From Pullichristensenella excrementipullorum (GTDB lineage: Bacteria > Bacillota > Clostridia > Christensenellales > Aristaeellaceae): a stretch of 5,042 nt of DNA. The number at the start of each line of letters is the position of its first letter. Position 1 is the first letter of the stretch. This document shows, one piece after another, positions 1-5,042 of this stretch. Both the position numbers and the translations under genes were made by a program. The stretch covers positions 1 to 5,042 of the forward strand of contig DVOU01000052.1 in NCBI GenBank assembly GCA_018713365.1. The letters are read 5' to 3'. The notes under the pieces were generated by a model, which made no database searches, was not told where the DNA came from, and worked only from the letters and a program-made list of their open reading frames with translations.

Positions 1-314
1 TAGCGCAGTTCCAGCAGCAGGCGGCAATCCGCGTCCGCGACCAGCGCGATGGTCTGGCGAATCTCCTGCTTGACGTCGAGGAAGGCGTCGATCTCGCGGT
101 CGAGCGCGCGCTCCGCTTCGATCAGGCGCACAACCGTGTCCTCCATGCGATGGACGTTCCGGCTGTGGGTCACGCGCTCGCCGCCGTAGGCCACGGTTCG
201 GCGTCTGCTCAATTCGCGCAGACGCTCAGCCTGTTCCAGCTTGGCGTTGATGCGCTGGTCGATGCGGTAGGCTTGGGAGAGATACTCCTTTGCCGTCATG
301 GGGGTATTATTCAT
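1..314 (-). CDS. DUF1492 family phage protein (sigma-70 region 4-like regulator), C-terminus cut by window edge
   Basis: I read this frame by hand from base 314 to base 1: 104 full codons without a stop, continuing past the left edge. After a five-residue lead (MNNTP) the protein reads MTAKEYLSQAYRIDQRINAK, which I recognise as the conserved start of DUF1492 phage proteins. A charged helical region follows, containing RNVHRMEDTVVRLIEAE and ending in LLLELR just before the edge. In this family a helix-turn-helix resembling sigma factor region 4 usually follows that point, but it lies outside the window. The start at 314 is chosen because GGAGGT sits 8 nt upstream (328-323); the inner ATG at 299 has no Shine-Dalgarno sequence. 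The start overlaps the VRR-NUC stop by 8 bp, suggesting coupling. A role in activating late phage transcription is inferred from relatives and not visible here. Family call fairly sure; precise function unsure. Confidence 0.8.
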   Translation of the reverse strand, partial: MNNTPMTAKEYLSQAYRIDQRINAKLEQAERLRELSRRRTVAYGGERVTHSRNVHRMEDTVVRLIEAERALDREIDAFLDVKQEIRQTIALVADADCRLLLELR

Positions 315-603
315 AAGGCGCGACCTCCAATTCCCTGAGTATGGCGGCGACCTCTGCCGCCGAAGTGACTTTGAAGGCTTGTCCTTTTGCGTTCCTGATT
401 TTTTGTATCGTGATCTCTTGCAGCTTTGTCAATTTGCCCGTGGGCGTCTTGACCTCGAAGGCCACGAAGCGCCCGCCGATGCAGGCAATGATGTCCGGGA
501 TGCCCGCCGTCCCATACATCCCGCCGTGCTCCTTCCACGCGAAGCAGTCCGGCGTTTTCTTCAGCAGCCGCAGGATCGCGGCCACGATGTCGCGTTCGGC
601 CAT
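307..603 (-). CDS. VRR-NUC domain nuclease
   Basis: This 98-residue protein is essentially one stand-alone VRR-NUC domain, the small phage version of the PD-(D/E)XK nuclease fold. An N-terminal helix with an acidic residue is followed by WKEHGG (23-28), then GIPD (34-37) with the metal-binding Asp37, a beta strand, and EVK (50-52) supplying Glu50 and Lys52. Gln62 lies in the following helix, and a C-terminal helix-strand stretch (about 62-91) completes the fold. All expected catalytic positions are present, so it should be active as a metal-dependent DNA nuclease. In related phages such proteins sit in replication or recombination modules and are thought to process branched DNA or replication intermediates; the substrate here is unknown. 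AGGAGG (615-610) sits 6 nt before the ATG. The gene follows the 131-bp gap after the primase gene and overlaps the DUF1492 gene by 8 bp. Confidence 0.9.
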   Translation of the reverse strand: MAERDIVAAILRLLKKTPDCFAWKEHGGMYGTAGIPDIIACIGGRFVAFEVKTPTGKLTKLQEITIQKIRNAKGQAFKVTSAAEVAAILRELEVAPYE

Positions 604-609
604 GAGCGT

Positions 610-615
610 CCTCCT
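610..615 (-). promoter_or_regulatory. Ribosome binding site of the VRR-NUC gene, abutting a TGTAAG-family hexamer
   Basis: AGGAGG reads on the minus strand 6 nt before the ATG at 603. Its first base is shared with the CTTACA word that occupies 620-615 on that strand. A protein or RNA that recognised that hexamer could therefore cover the ribosome binding site; that consequence is inference. Confidence 0.75.
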
Positions 616-636
616 GTAAGTTTTTTTCGTTGTAAG
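615..636. repeat. Left pair of TGTAAG hexamers
   Basis: TGTAAG occurs at 615-620 and again at 631-636, a spacing of 16 bp, separated by a T7 run. The same word in the opposite orientation occurs three times on the other side of the gap, so the two groups face each other across the alternating tract. Confidence 0.6.
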
Positions 637-643
637 GCCGTTT

Positions 644-717
644 TTTAGAGCTTTATATATACACGCACATACGTGCGCGCATACACACGTGAGTGATTTT
701 TTCCGCGTAGCTCTAAA
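644..717. repeat. 9-bp perfect inverted repeat with a 56-nt loop
   Basis: TTTAGAGCT at 644-652 is the exact reverse complement of AGCTCTAAA at 709-717. Neither pairing extends further: bases 653/708 and 643/718 do not pair. The loop contains the whole alternating pyrimidine-purine tract. A minor internal stem (CGCAC 664-668 with GTGCG 673-677, loop ATAC) and a competing one (ACGTG 671-675 with CACGT 686-690) are possible inside it. The long loop and lack of a directly following U-run on the transcribed strand argue against a simple intrinsic terminator. Confidence 0.65.
654..691. repeat. 38-bp alternating pyrimidine-purine tract (potential Z-DNA or melting element)
   Basis: Every even base from 654 to 690 is a pyrimidine and every odd base from 655 to 691 is a purine: 19 consecutive pyrimidine-purine steps. 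It begins with four TA steps, then mixes CA, CG, TA and TG steps, including the palindromes TGCGCGCA (674-681) and CACGTG (686-691). A loose 16-bp period is visible: CATACGTG at 668-675 and CACACGTG at 684-691 match at 7 of 8 positions. Alternating tracts of this type are known to adopt Z-DNA under negative supercoiling, and TA steps are easily unwound. The biological role here is unknown. Confidence 0.7.
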
Positions 718-724
718 TAACGTA

Positions 725-746
725 CTTACATACCTTACATCTTACA
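725..746. repeat. Right trio of CTTACA hexamers
   Basis: CTTACA occurs at 725-730, 734-739 and 741-746. On the minus strand this gives three direct TGTAAG words spaced 7 and 9 bp apart. The last two lie at the very end of the primase-helicase gene, including its TAA stop and final codons. Close spacing and same orientation resemble iterons bound by a replication initiator, but no protein partner can be named from sequence. Confidence 0.55.
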
Positions 747-3338
747 AAGCGGCGGCGGCATTTCACCGAAGCCGGACACATCGCAGCGCTGCCGGAGGAT
801 CGTGTAGTCGAGCACATGCGCCTGCTTCACGCGATCCGTAAAGCGCACGGATTTTGAACCGAGATAGAATTCCGTCTGCTTGAGCTGCCGAATAAATTCC
901 GCCTTTGTCAGCCGTTCGCCGTCCACCGCGTGGTCTTTCACATACTGCGTGAACAGATCATAAATATCTTTGATATACAGCCCAAGTTCCTTGCCGTCTT
1001 CCGACAAATGCACCACTTCCGGCCCCAGCTTCATGCGGTCAAATACCTCGAGCGTCTGCTCTACTACGGTCTTGTTGCTCTCGCCGCCGTCCAGCAGATA
1101 TTCATGGACGCCGAAGCCAAGAAACTTTGCGCATTCCTCCAACGATGCCGGGAATACCTGTCCCCATTGCAGGCCCAACCTGTGGCATAACCGTTCGACC
1201 AGCCTCAGGCCGCACATGGCAGCCGCCAGGTTCGAAAGAATCCGCGAGGGCAAATTCGGATTGAACAGCTGCAGAGCGGCTTCATGCCAAGCGGTGACCT
1301 CTGCCACCTGCACCCCCAGCGCCGTTTCCAACAGGCCACGGCCAAAGCCGGCAAGACGTTCCGGCCTCGCCGCAAGCCGCAGAAAAGCCTCCCGCGTCTC
1401 CGCATCGTGAATATCCTTCTTGGAAAACAGCAGTTCCAGTCCTCGTTCCCGAACGGCGGCTTCGTCCGGGGACTGCTCGCCTGCGATGACCAGCGGAGCC
1501 AGCAGATCATAGCTCACCTGCGTCTGATCCGCGCGCCCGCGCAGCCCTGCGTGCCCGTCATAGCTGTCGCGCATATGGTTATACAACCAGTTGAGCCGCT
1601 GCCGGTCGGTCTTGGACGGCTTGAATTCATCCAACGCCTGTGGAATACAGTTGCTGGATGCCGATTCCTTCATCAGCGTAAAGGCTGTGACCTGCGTCGC
1701 CGCGTTGACTCTGGTTCGCGCGAATATAGGCAGGATCACGCGCTCCAATGTATTTGACTTGCCGCTGCCTGCCTCGCCGATCAGGAATAGATGCGGGTAC
1801 TTGACGTGTGCCTGTCGAAGATGCTCTTTTACAAAGCACCCGGCGCACCATGCCAACACTGCCACCGTCTTAGCGGACACATTGTAACGCAGCAGCAACA
1901 GGCCAAGGTCGCGCAGCGTATCTGCGCTGATGGCTTCGGCCTCCAGAATTCCCGTCTCCAGCCCCACATACTTTTCCGGCTGCACGATGTCATCCAGCGG
2001 CGCGGCTGTAGAATCCAACGCGGCGTTGCCTGCGACGAATTGCCACTTGCCGTTCTCCAATAGAAAACCGCTGCATTCGACGCCGCGTTTTCGATCCCAG
2101 TCCAATCCAGCCACATACTCTTTGAACATTTCCAGGTCGCCGTCGCCGCCGGTGTAACAGAGGGAAATGGTGCGTTTGTTGAGAACACCCTTGAACCTTT
2201 GTACGTTGCTGAAATCCGCGCTCATAAACGTTTGCCGGAAAGTCTCCCCGTTTATCGTCTCAAGATCGCAGGTCATTTGCGCCTCATCCTCGGATTCCAC
2301 CATTTCCAGAGGGCGGATGATGAAATTTGTAATGGGGTAGACGCTGTCGCCTTTCACGCGAAAATAGCGCCCGTTCTGCTCAACAATGCTCGGCTCGCTG
2401 TCCGGCGAATAGACCGTGTCCGAAGCAGCAATGGCGTCGTCCAGCGTCTTATTGCCATAGGTCACGCCGCCAGCAAAGTGCGCCTCGTCCCATTTGGGGC
2501 GCATCAGCGCCGATTGCCGGAATAGCCGCTCCATCTGTTCTCGGTTTTTTCCTGTCCAGAAAGCCAATAGGCAGCACAGCGCCATATCCGCCTCGGATTG
2601 GCTCGTGTATTTGGGCTTGGGCTTGCCGTGTCCATCAAGTACCGCCTCGCCCTGATCATCCGTTTCGATCAGCCCTTGCCATTGATTTTCCCACAGAGCA
2701 TTGAACAGTTCGCCATTCTGCGCAGCCCGCGCCTTTTCCAGCAAAGCCTCATCGGTGAGCGCAGCCGCGCGCCTTTTCACCTTTTTGCGTTTTGACGTTC
2801 GCTTGCTGGCAACATAGGTCTCGTGAATCCATCTGAGCGCATCGCCGCCCTGCGCAGGCATATCAGGACAACCATTGACGCGCTTTCCCGTCATGGTGAA
2901 GTATCGTGTATCCCCGTACATTTCCACACCCGTCACACTGTTTTTGTTGCCCTTGCCCGGCATAGCGCCAAAGTAGAACAAGTGCAGTCCTGTTCCCGAA
3001 GGGCTGTATTCCGCATAGGTCGGGCAACGCTCATAGACAGCTCGCGCCGTCTCGTTCCATTCATGGGTCTGCGGGTCAATACAATGGTCGATATCCACGC
3101 CCACAAGCCCGGTCTCCGGCGTGAACACGAAACCCACGCCGGGGTAGAGAAAACGCTTGCAGCCTTCCAGCGCCTCCTCCACGCTGCACCATGTTGCCGA
3201 ATCTGTAGAAGACGCCGCCTGTCCAGTGCGTGCATTCATGGGCACTTTTCTGATCCGGCCCTTCCGCTGATCTGGCACAGCCTTCCAGCAGACCCAGTTT
3301 CGGTGTTTCGTAAGCGCCTCAGGAAACCGGATGTCCAT
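735..3338 (-). CDS. NrS-1-type primase-polymerase fused to a P-loop helicase domain
   Basis: This 867-residue protein probably both primes and unwinds phage DNA. The N-terminal ~175 residues match the archaeo-eukaryotic primase fold of phage NrS-1 polymerase: WVCWK (16-19 region), KVPMNARTG, then VDID (81-84) with the likely metal ligands Asp82 and Asp84, SPSGTGLH ending at His119, and YGDTRYFT with Asp143. A very basic linker (about 179-191) leads to a helical region (about 195-305), resembling the helix-bundle domain of that family. After a less familiar middle part comes a P-loop ATPase with Walker A GEAGSGKS (521-528), a Walker B-like LDE (569-571), a sensor-like strand LLAPLVIAGE (612-621) and RERGLELL (630-637) with candidate arginine fingers. 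The C-terminal ~100 residues look like a winged-helix DNA-binding tail. The start at 3338 has AGGAGG (3353-3348) 9 nt upstream; the longer TTG start at 3356 would place that site inside the gene. It overlaps the preceding gene by 20 bp. It may replace the VapE-type protein common in related phages. Confidence 0.88.
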   Translation of the reverse strand: MDIRFPEALTKHRNWVCWKAVPDQRKGRIRKVPMNARTGQAASSTDSATWCSVEEALEGCKRFLYPGVGFVFTPETGLVGVDIDHCIDPQTHEWNETARAVYERCPTYAEYSPSGTGLHLFYFGAMPGKGNKNSVTGVEMYGDTRYFTMTGKRVNGCPDMPAQGGDALRWIHETYVASKRTSKRKKVKRRAAALTDEALLEKARAAQNGELFNALWENQWQGLIETDDQGEAVLDGHGKPKPKYTSQSEADMALCCLLAFWTGKNREQMERLFRQSALMRPKWDEAHFAGGVTYGNKTLDDAIAASDTVYSPDSEPSIVEQNGRYFRVKGDSVYPITNFIIRPLEMVESEDEAQMTCDLETINGETFRQTFMSADFSNVQRFKGVLNKRTISLCYTGGDGDLEMFKEYVAGLDWDRKRGVECSGFLLENGKWQFVAGNAALDSTAAPLDDIVQPEKYVGLETGILEAEAISADTLRDLGLLLLRYNVSAKTVAVLAWCAGCFVKEHLRQAHVKYPHLFLIGEAGSGKSNTLERVILPIFARTRVNAATQVTAFTLMKESASSNCIPQALDEFKPSKTDRQRLNWLYNHMRDSYDGHAGLRGRADQTQVSYDLLAPLVIAGEQSPDEAAVRERGLELLFSKKDIHDAETREAFLRLAARPERLAGFGRGLLETALGVQVAEVTAWHEAALQLFNPNLPSRILSNLAAAMCGLRLVERLCHRLGLQWGQVFPASLEECAKFLGFGVHEYLLDGGESNKTVVEQTLEVFDRMKLGPEVVHLSEDGKELGLYIKDIYDLFTQYVKDHAVDGERLTKAEFIRQLKQTEFYLGSKSVRFTDRVKQAHVLDYTILRQRCDVSGFGEMPPPLCKM

Positions 3339-3660
3339 ATTTGCGCGCCTCCTCAATTTGATCCTTTAGTACATGAATGACAAATTCGAGCGCTTCCAGC
3401 AGCGTATGCAGTTCTGCATCGCCACCCAAGGCGATTTCGACTCCGCGTTCACCGTGCGCGTCGAACAGACGGCAACGCATATCTGCACCGCCAATATCAG
3501 ACAAACGCAGATACGTCCGGCAACCATGCCCGGTGTCGCCGCCCTGATAGCCCGTCGTGCCCGCTGCGGCCTTCAACATACAGGCGTCTATGATCTCTCG
3601 CTCCCAGGTTTTCACGGTTCTGCCGATGACCTGACGCTCTTCCGCATGAATTTCATACAT
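3319..3660 (-). CDS. Small phage protein of unknown function
   Basis: This 113-residue protein is not one I can assign to a named family. It has an N-terminal acidic helical stretch (about 5-30), then a glycine-rich patch TTGYQGGDTGHG (35-46) followed by CRTYLRLSDIGG (47-58), which looks like strand-turn-strand. A second half follows with EIALGGDAELHTLLEALEF (75-93) and an amphipathic C-terminal helix. There is no signal peptide, membrane segment or clear catalytic motif. The glycine/Asp/His patch could bind a ligand or metal, but that is a guess. AAGGAGG (3676-3670) lies 9 nt before the ATG. The gene overlaps the upstream DUF7768 gene by 8 bp and the downstream primase gene by 20 bp. Translation is therefore probably coupled, and a role in replication is suggested by position only. 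It is a real gene on the strength of its ribosome binding site, overlaps and sensible composition. Confidence 0.8.
   Translation of the reverse strand: MYEIHAEERQVIGRTVKTWEREIIDACMLKAAAGTTGYQGGDTGHGCRTYLRLSDIGGADMRCRLFDAHGERGVEIALGGDAELHTLLEALEFVIHVLKDQIEEARKYGHPVS
3336..3353 (-). promoter_or_regulatory. Ribosome binding site that fixes the primase-helicase start
   Basis: AGGAGG at 3353-3348 is followed by 9 nt and then ATG at 3338-3336. The in-frame TTG at 3356 lies upstream of this site and would translate it as Arg-Arg codons, so the ATG is the better start and the protein begins MDIRFPEAL. Confidence 0.85.
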
Positions 3661-4081
3661 GATGAACGACCTCCTTGCAATCCTCGGTAAAGTGGCGCAC
3701 AGGGATATTGCGCCAGCGCGCGCGGCTGATCTCCTTCTTCATGCCCTCGCTGACCGTGTCGCCGAAATACCAGAGCTCATGGCAGCGCGTCAGCAAGATC
3801 AAAGCCATGTGCAATGCCAGTTCGCGGGTCTGCGGCGTTTCCTTTGTTCCCATGAATTGCGGGAACAGCAGATGCGTGGCAATGGGCAGCGCGTGCCGGG
3901 ACAGCGCGAAGGCGCAGTATTTCCGGGCGTTGCGCATATTGTTCTCTACATTGCCTCGGAAGGGCGAGCAGATATACACCAGCGGCATATAGCCCCGCCG
4001 CGCCTTTTCTTCCCTGCGAATATTGGCCAGCGCCTTCCCCGCCGTGGGGTCGGCATAGCCTTCTTGGTTTTTGTACATCAT
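3653..4081 (-). CDS. DUF7768/DUF4406-like phage protein (nucleoside deoxyribosyltransferase-like fold)
   Basis: The 142-residue protein begins with a short extension containing YADPTAGKALANI (9-21) and a charged helix. The domain then starts with VYICSPFRG (35-43), a strand and phosphate-loop-like turn. NNMRNARKYC (47-56), LPIATHLLFPQFM (65-77), ELWYFG (102-107) and SEGMKKEI (111-118) follow. That order is what I know from DUF7768/DUF4406 proteins of Firmicutes phages, which resemble nucleoside 2-deoxyribosyltransferases; the Ser-Glu-Gly-Met turn and preceding strand match that fold. No biochemical activity is established for the family to my knowledge, so nucleotide handling is inference. 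Its ATG overlaps the polymerase stop as ATGA, with GGAG (4091-4088) 6 nt before. A second ATG directly follows at 4078 and cannot be excluded as the start. Its place between polymerase and primase genes fits a nucleotide or replication-linked task. Confidence 0.85.
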   Translation of the reverse strand: MMYKNQEGYADPTAGKALANIRREEKARRGYMPLVYICSPFRGNVENNMRNARKYCAFALSRHALPIATHLLFPQFMGTKETPQTRELALHMALILLTRCHELWYFGDTVSEGMKKEISRARWRNIPVRHFTEDCKEVVHHV

Positions 4082-5042
4082 TCGTCACTCCAATCCGTCA
4101 TGTGCCCGAAGTCCGGCCCATAAGCGGCCTCGGCCACGATGGGCACGTCCATTTCCGGGAAGGGCTGCGCGTCCATACAGGTCTGTATGTAAGTCACAGC
4201 TTCTTGCAGCCGCTCGCGCGGCACCTCAAACACCAGCTCATCGTGAATCTGCAACAGCGGCCTGAGCCACGGCCTGCCGGGGAGTCCGGCAATCAGGCGG
4301 CCCAGGGCCAGTTTGAGGATGTCGGCGGCGGTGCCCTGGATCGGCGTATTCAGCGCGCAGCGCTCGGCAAAGGAGCGCCTGCCCCAGTCCTGCGAGCGGA
4401 TGCCCGGCAGGTAGCGCCGCCGCCCGAGGAAGGTCTGCGTGTACTGCCTCCGCGTCGCCGCCTGTTTCGCCTGCTCCTGCCAGCGGGCGAGGTTCGGATA
4501 ACCGGCCTTCAGATTGGCGATGATGGCCTCGCATTCTAGCAGGGATTTTTCCAATCCAGCCTTAAATTTCAGCTGCCGCTGAAGGCCGCGAGGGAACAAA
4601 CCGAAACAGGCTCCAAAATTCACTCCTTTTGCGATTGTTCGTCTTTCTTTATAATCCGGGTCGTTCTTATCCGCTGCCTGTGCATAGGGCACGCCAAAGA
4701 TGACCGAGGTGGTCTGCGCGTGGATGTCGCCGCCGCTGCGATAGGTCTCCAGCATCTTCGGGTCGCGGCAATAGAACGCGCCGACGCGCAATTCGATCTG
4801 CGAAAAATCGCAGGACACCAGCACATGGCCCTCGGGCGCGAGGATGAAGCTGCGCACGCCTACAGGGTCGTTCGTCTTGCGGGGACAGTTCTGCATGTTA
4901 GGGTTGCGGGCGGCAAAGCGCCCGGTCTCGGTAGCCAGCGGCAACAGGTCGGGATGGATGCGCCCCGTGACCGGGTTGATGAAGCGCAGGTATCCGTCGA
5001 TGTAGGTCGTTTTGAGTTTCGACCACTTGCGGTATTCCTGTA
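4078..5042 (-). CDS. Family A (Pol I-type) DNA polymerase, C-terminal part; start lies beyond the window
   Basis: The frame is open to the right edge, giving 320 residues of the palm-fingers region; numbering here starts at the first full codon. Internal TTG or ATG codons are not starts. TGR (about 39-41) and NPNMQN (46-51) are the usual template and primer-binding region. Motif A is DFSQIELR (78-85) with catalytic Asp78. Motif B runs from Arg134 through Lys138 and Phe142 to Phe146 (RRTIAKGVNFGACFG). TFLGRRRYLPG and LNTPIQGTAAD follow, then motif C QIHDELVFEV with catalytic His266-Asp267-Glu268. It adds dNTPs to a primer during phage DNA replication. Phe142 corresponds to E. coli Phe762, which disfavours dideoxynucleotides. 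Phe146 replaces the usual Tyr766, and motif A has Phe where Tyr is common. Whether a 3'-5' exonuclease domain exists cannot be seen. It ends in an ATGA overlap with the next gene. Confidence 0.95.
   Translation of the reverse strand, partial: QEYRKWSKLKTTYIDGYLRFINPVTGRIHPDLLPLATETGRFAARNPNMQNCPRKTNDPVGVRSFILAPEGHVLVSCDFSQIELRVGAFYCRDPKMLETYRSGGDIHAQTTSVIFGVPYAQAADKNDPDYKERRTIAKGVNFGACFGLFPRGLQRQLKFKAGLEKSLLECEAIIANLKAGYPNLARWQEQAKQAATRRQYTQTFLGRRRYLPGIRSQDWGRRSFAERCALNTPIQGTAADILKLALGRLIAGLPGRPWLRPLLQIHDELVFEVPRERLQEAVTYIQTCMDAQPFPEMDVPIVAEAAYGPDFGHMTDWSDE

Larger units (their letters stand above)
604..734. other. Non-coding gap with structured sequence: candidate replication origin or operator
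   Basis: This is the only stretch in the window between genes; all other neighbours overlap. It is about 42% GC by hand count. From the outside in it holds TGTAAG hexamers (615-620, 631-636) on the left and CTTACA hexamers (725-730, then 734-739 and 741-746 running into the primase gene end) on the right. Inside these is a 9-bp perfect inverted repeat (644-652 with 709-717), and at the centre a 38-bp strictly alternating pyrimidine-purine tract (654-691). T-runs lie at 621-627, 641-646 and 697-702. Repeated words, easily melted TA steps and a position next to a primase-helicase gene are what a phage replication origin often shows. A regulatory site controlling the VRR-NUC gene is an equally open alternative. 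I see no convincing sigma-70 promoter or intrinsic terminator. Confidence 0.4.

Noticed and set aside
297..299. ATG at 299 as the DUF1492 start
   Set aside because: No ribosome binding site nearby, while ATG at 314 has GGAGGT 8 nt upstream. It remains possible because the family motif begins at this inner Met.
636..652. Intrinsic terminator (GGCC then T6) on the plus strand
   Set aside because: No stem of useful length before the T-run and no plus-strand gene to terminate.
652..664. Sigma-70 -10 box in the TATATATA segment, minus strand
   Set aside because: No recognisable -35 element at 16-18 bp; the TA steps are part of the alternating tract. A promoter cannot be ruled out but is not supported.
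1284..1757. 157-codon plus-strand open frame
   Set aside because: Antisense shadow of the ATPase part of the primase-helicase; no ribosome binding site or recognisable motif.
3339..3356. TTG start extending the primase by six residues
   Set aside because: The extension consists of the Shine-Dalgarno sequence itself; ATG at 3338 is properly spaced behind it.
2823..3380. 185-codon plus-strand open frame opposite the primase N-terminus
   Set aside because: It lies antisense to the conserved primase motifs, has no matching family features, and its composition is explained by the GC-rich coding strand opposite.
3659..4123. 154-codon plus-strand open frame
   Set aside because: Shadow of the DUF7768 gene, which has a clear family pattern and an ATGA junction with the polymerase.
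4942..4944. TTG at 4944 as the polymerase start
   Set aside because: The frame continues upstream with conserved polymerase sequence to the window edge, so this is an internal Leu codon.
1..5042. tRNA, rRNA, CRISPR array, insertion sequence, attachment site
   Set aside because: Nothing seen: the window is nearly all overlapping minus-strand genes, with no regular spaced repeats, transposase motifs or tRNA-like cloverleaf.

Overview
The window looks like part of the DNA-replication module of a temperate phage or prophage from a fairly GC-rich Firmicute, probably a Clostridia gut bacterium. The host guess is inference. It rests on strong AGGAGG-type ribosome binding sites, tightly overlapping genes, and phage families typical of Firmicutes (DUF7768/DUF4406-like, VRR-NUC, DUF1492). 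All genes lie on the minus strand, so transcription runs from high to low coordinates. Every sizeable plus-strand open frame is a shadow of a real gene.

In transcription order the window holds six genes. First is the C-terminal 320 residues of a family A (Pol I-type) DNA polymerase, whose start lies beyond base 5042. Second is a 142-residue DUF7768/DUF4406-like protein, coupled to the polymerase by an ATGA overlap. Third is a 113-residue protein of unknown function, overlapping the previous gene by 8 bp. Fourth is an 867-residue NrS-1-type primase-polymerase joined to a P-loop helicase-like ATPase, overlapping by 20 bp. After a gap of 131 bp come a 98-residue VRR-NUC nuclease and the first ~104 residues of a DUF1492 (sigma region 4-like) phage regulator that runs off the left end.

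Together the genes supply priming and unwinding (primase-helicase), synthesis (Pol A) and DNA processing (VRR-NUC). The DUF1492 protein, at the distal end, is a candidate transcriptional switch. The overlaps and well-placed Shine-Dalgarno sites suggest one translationally coupled polycistronic mRNA.

The most unusual part is the only non-coding stretch, bases 604-734 (about 42% GC by hand count, visibly lower than its neighbours). It contains a 38-bp perfect alternating pyrimidine-purine tract (654-691). A 9-bp perfect inverted repeat encloses this tract. Outside that lie two TGTAAG hexamers on the left and three CTTACA hexamers (the same word inverted) on the right, plus three T6-7 runs. This layout fits a replication origin or a regulatory operator next to the primase gene, but neither role is shown by sequence alone.
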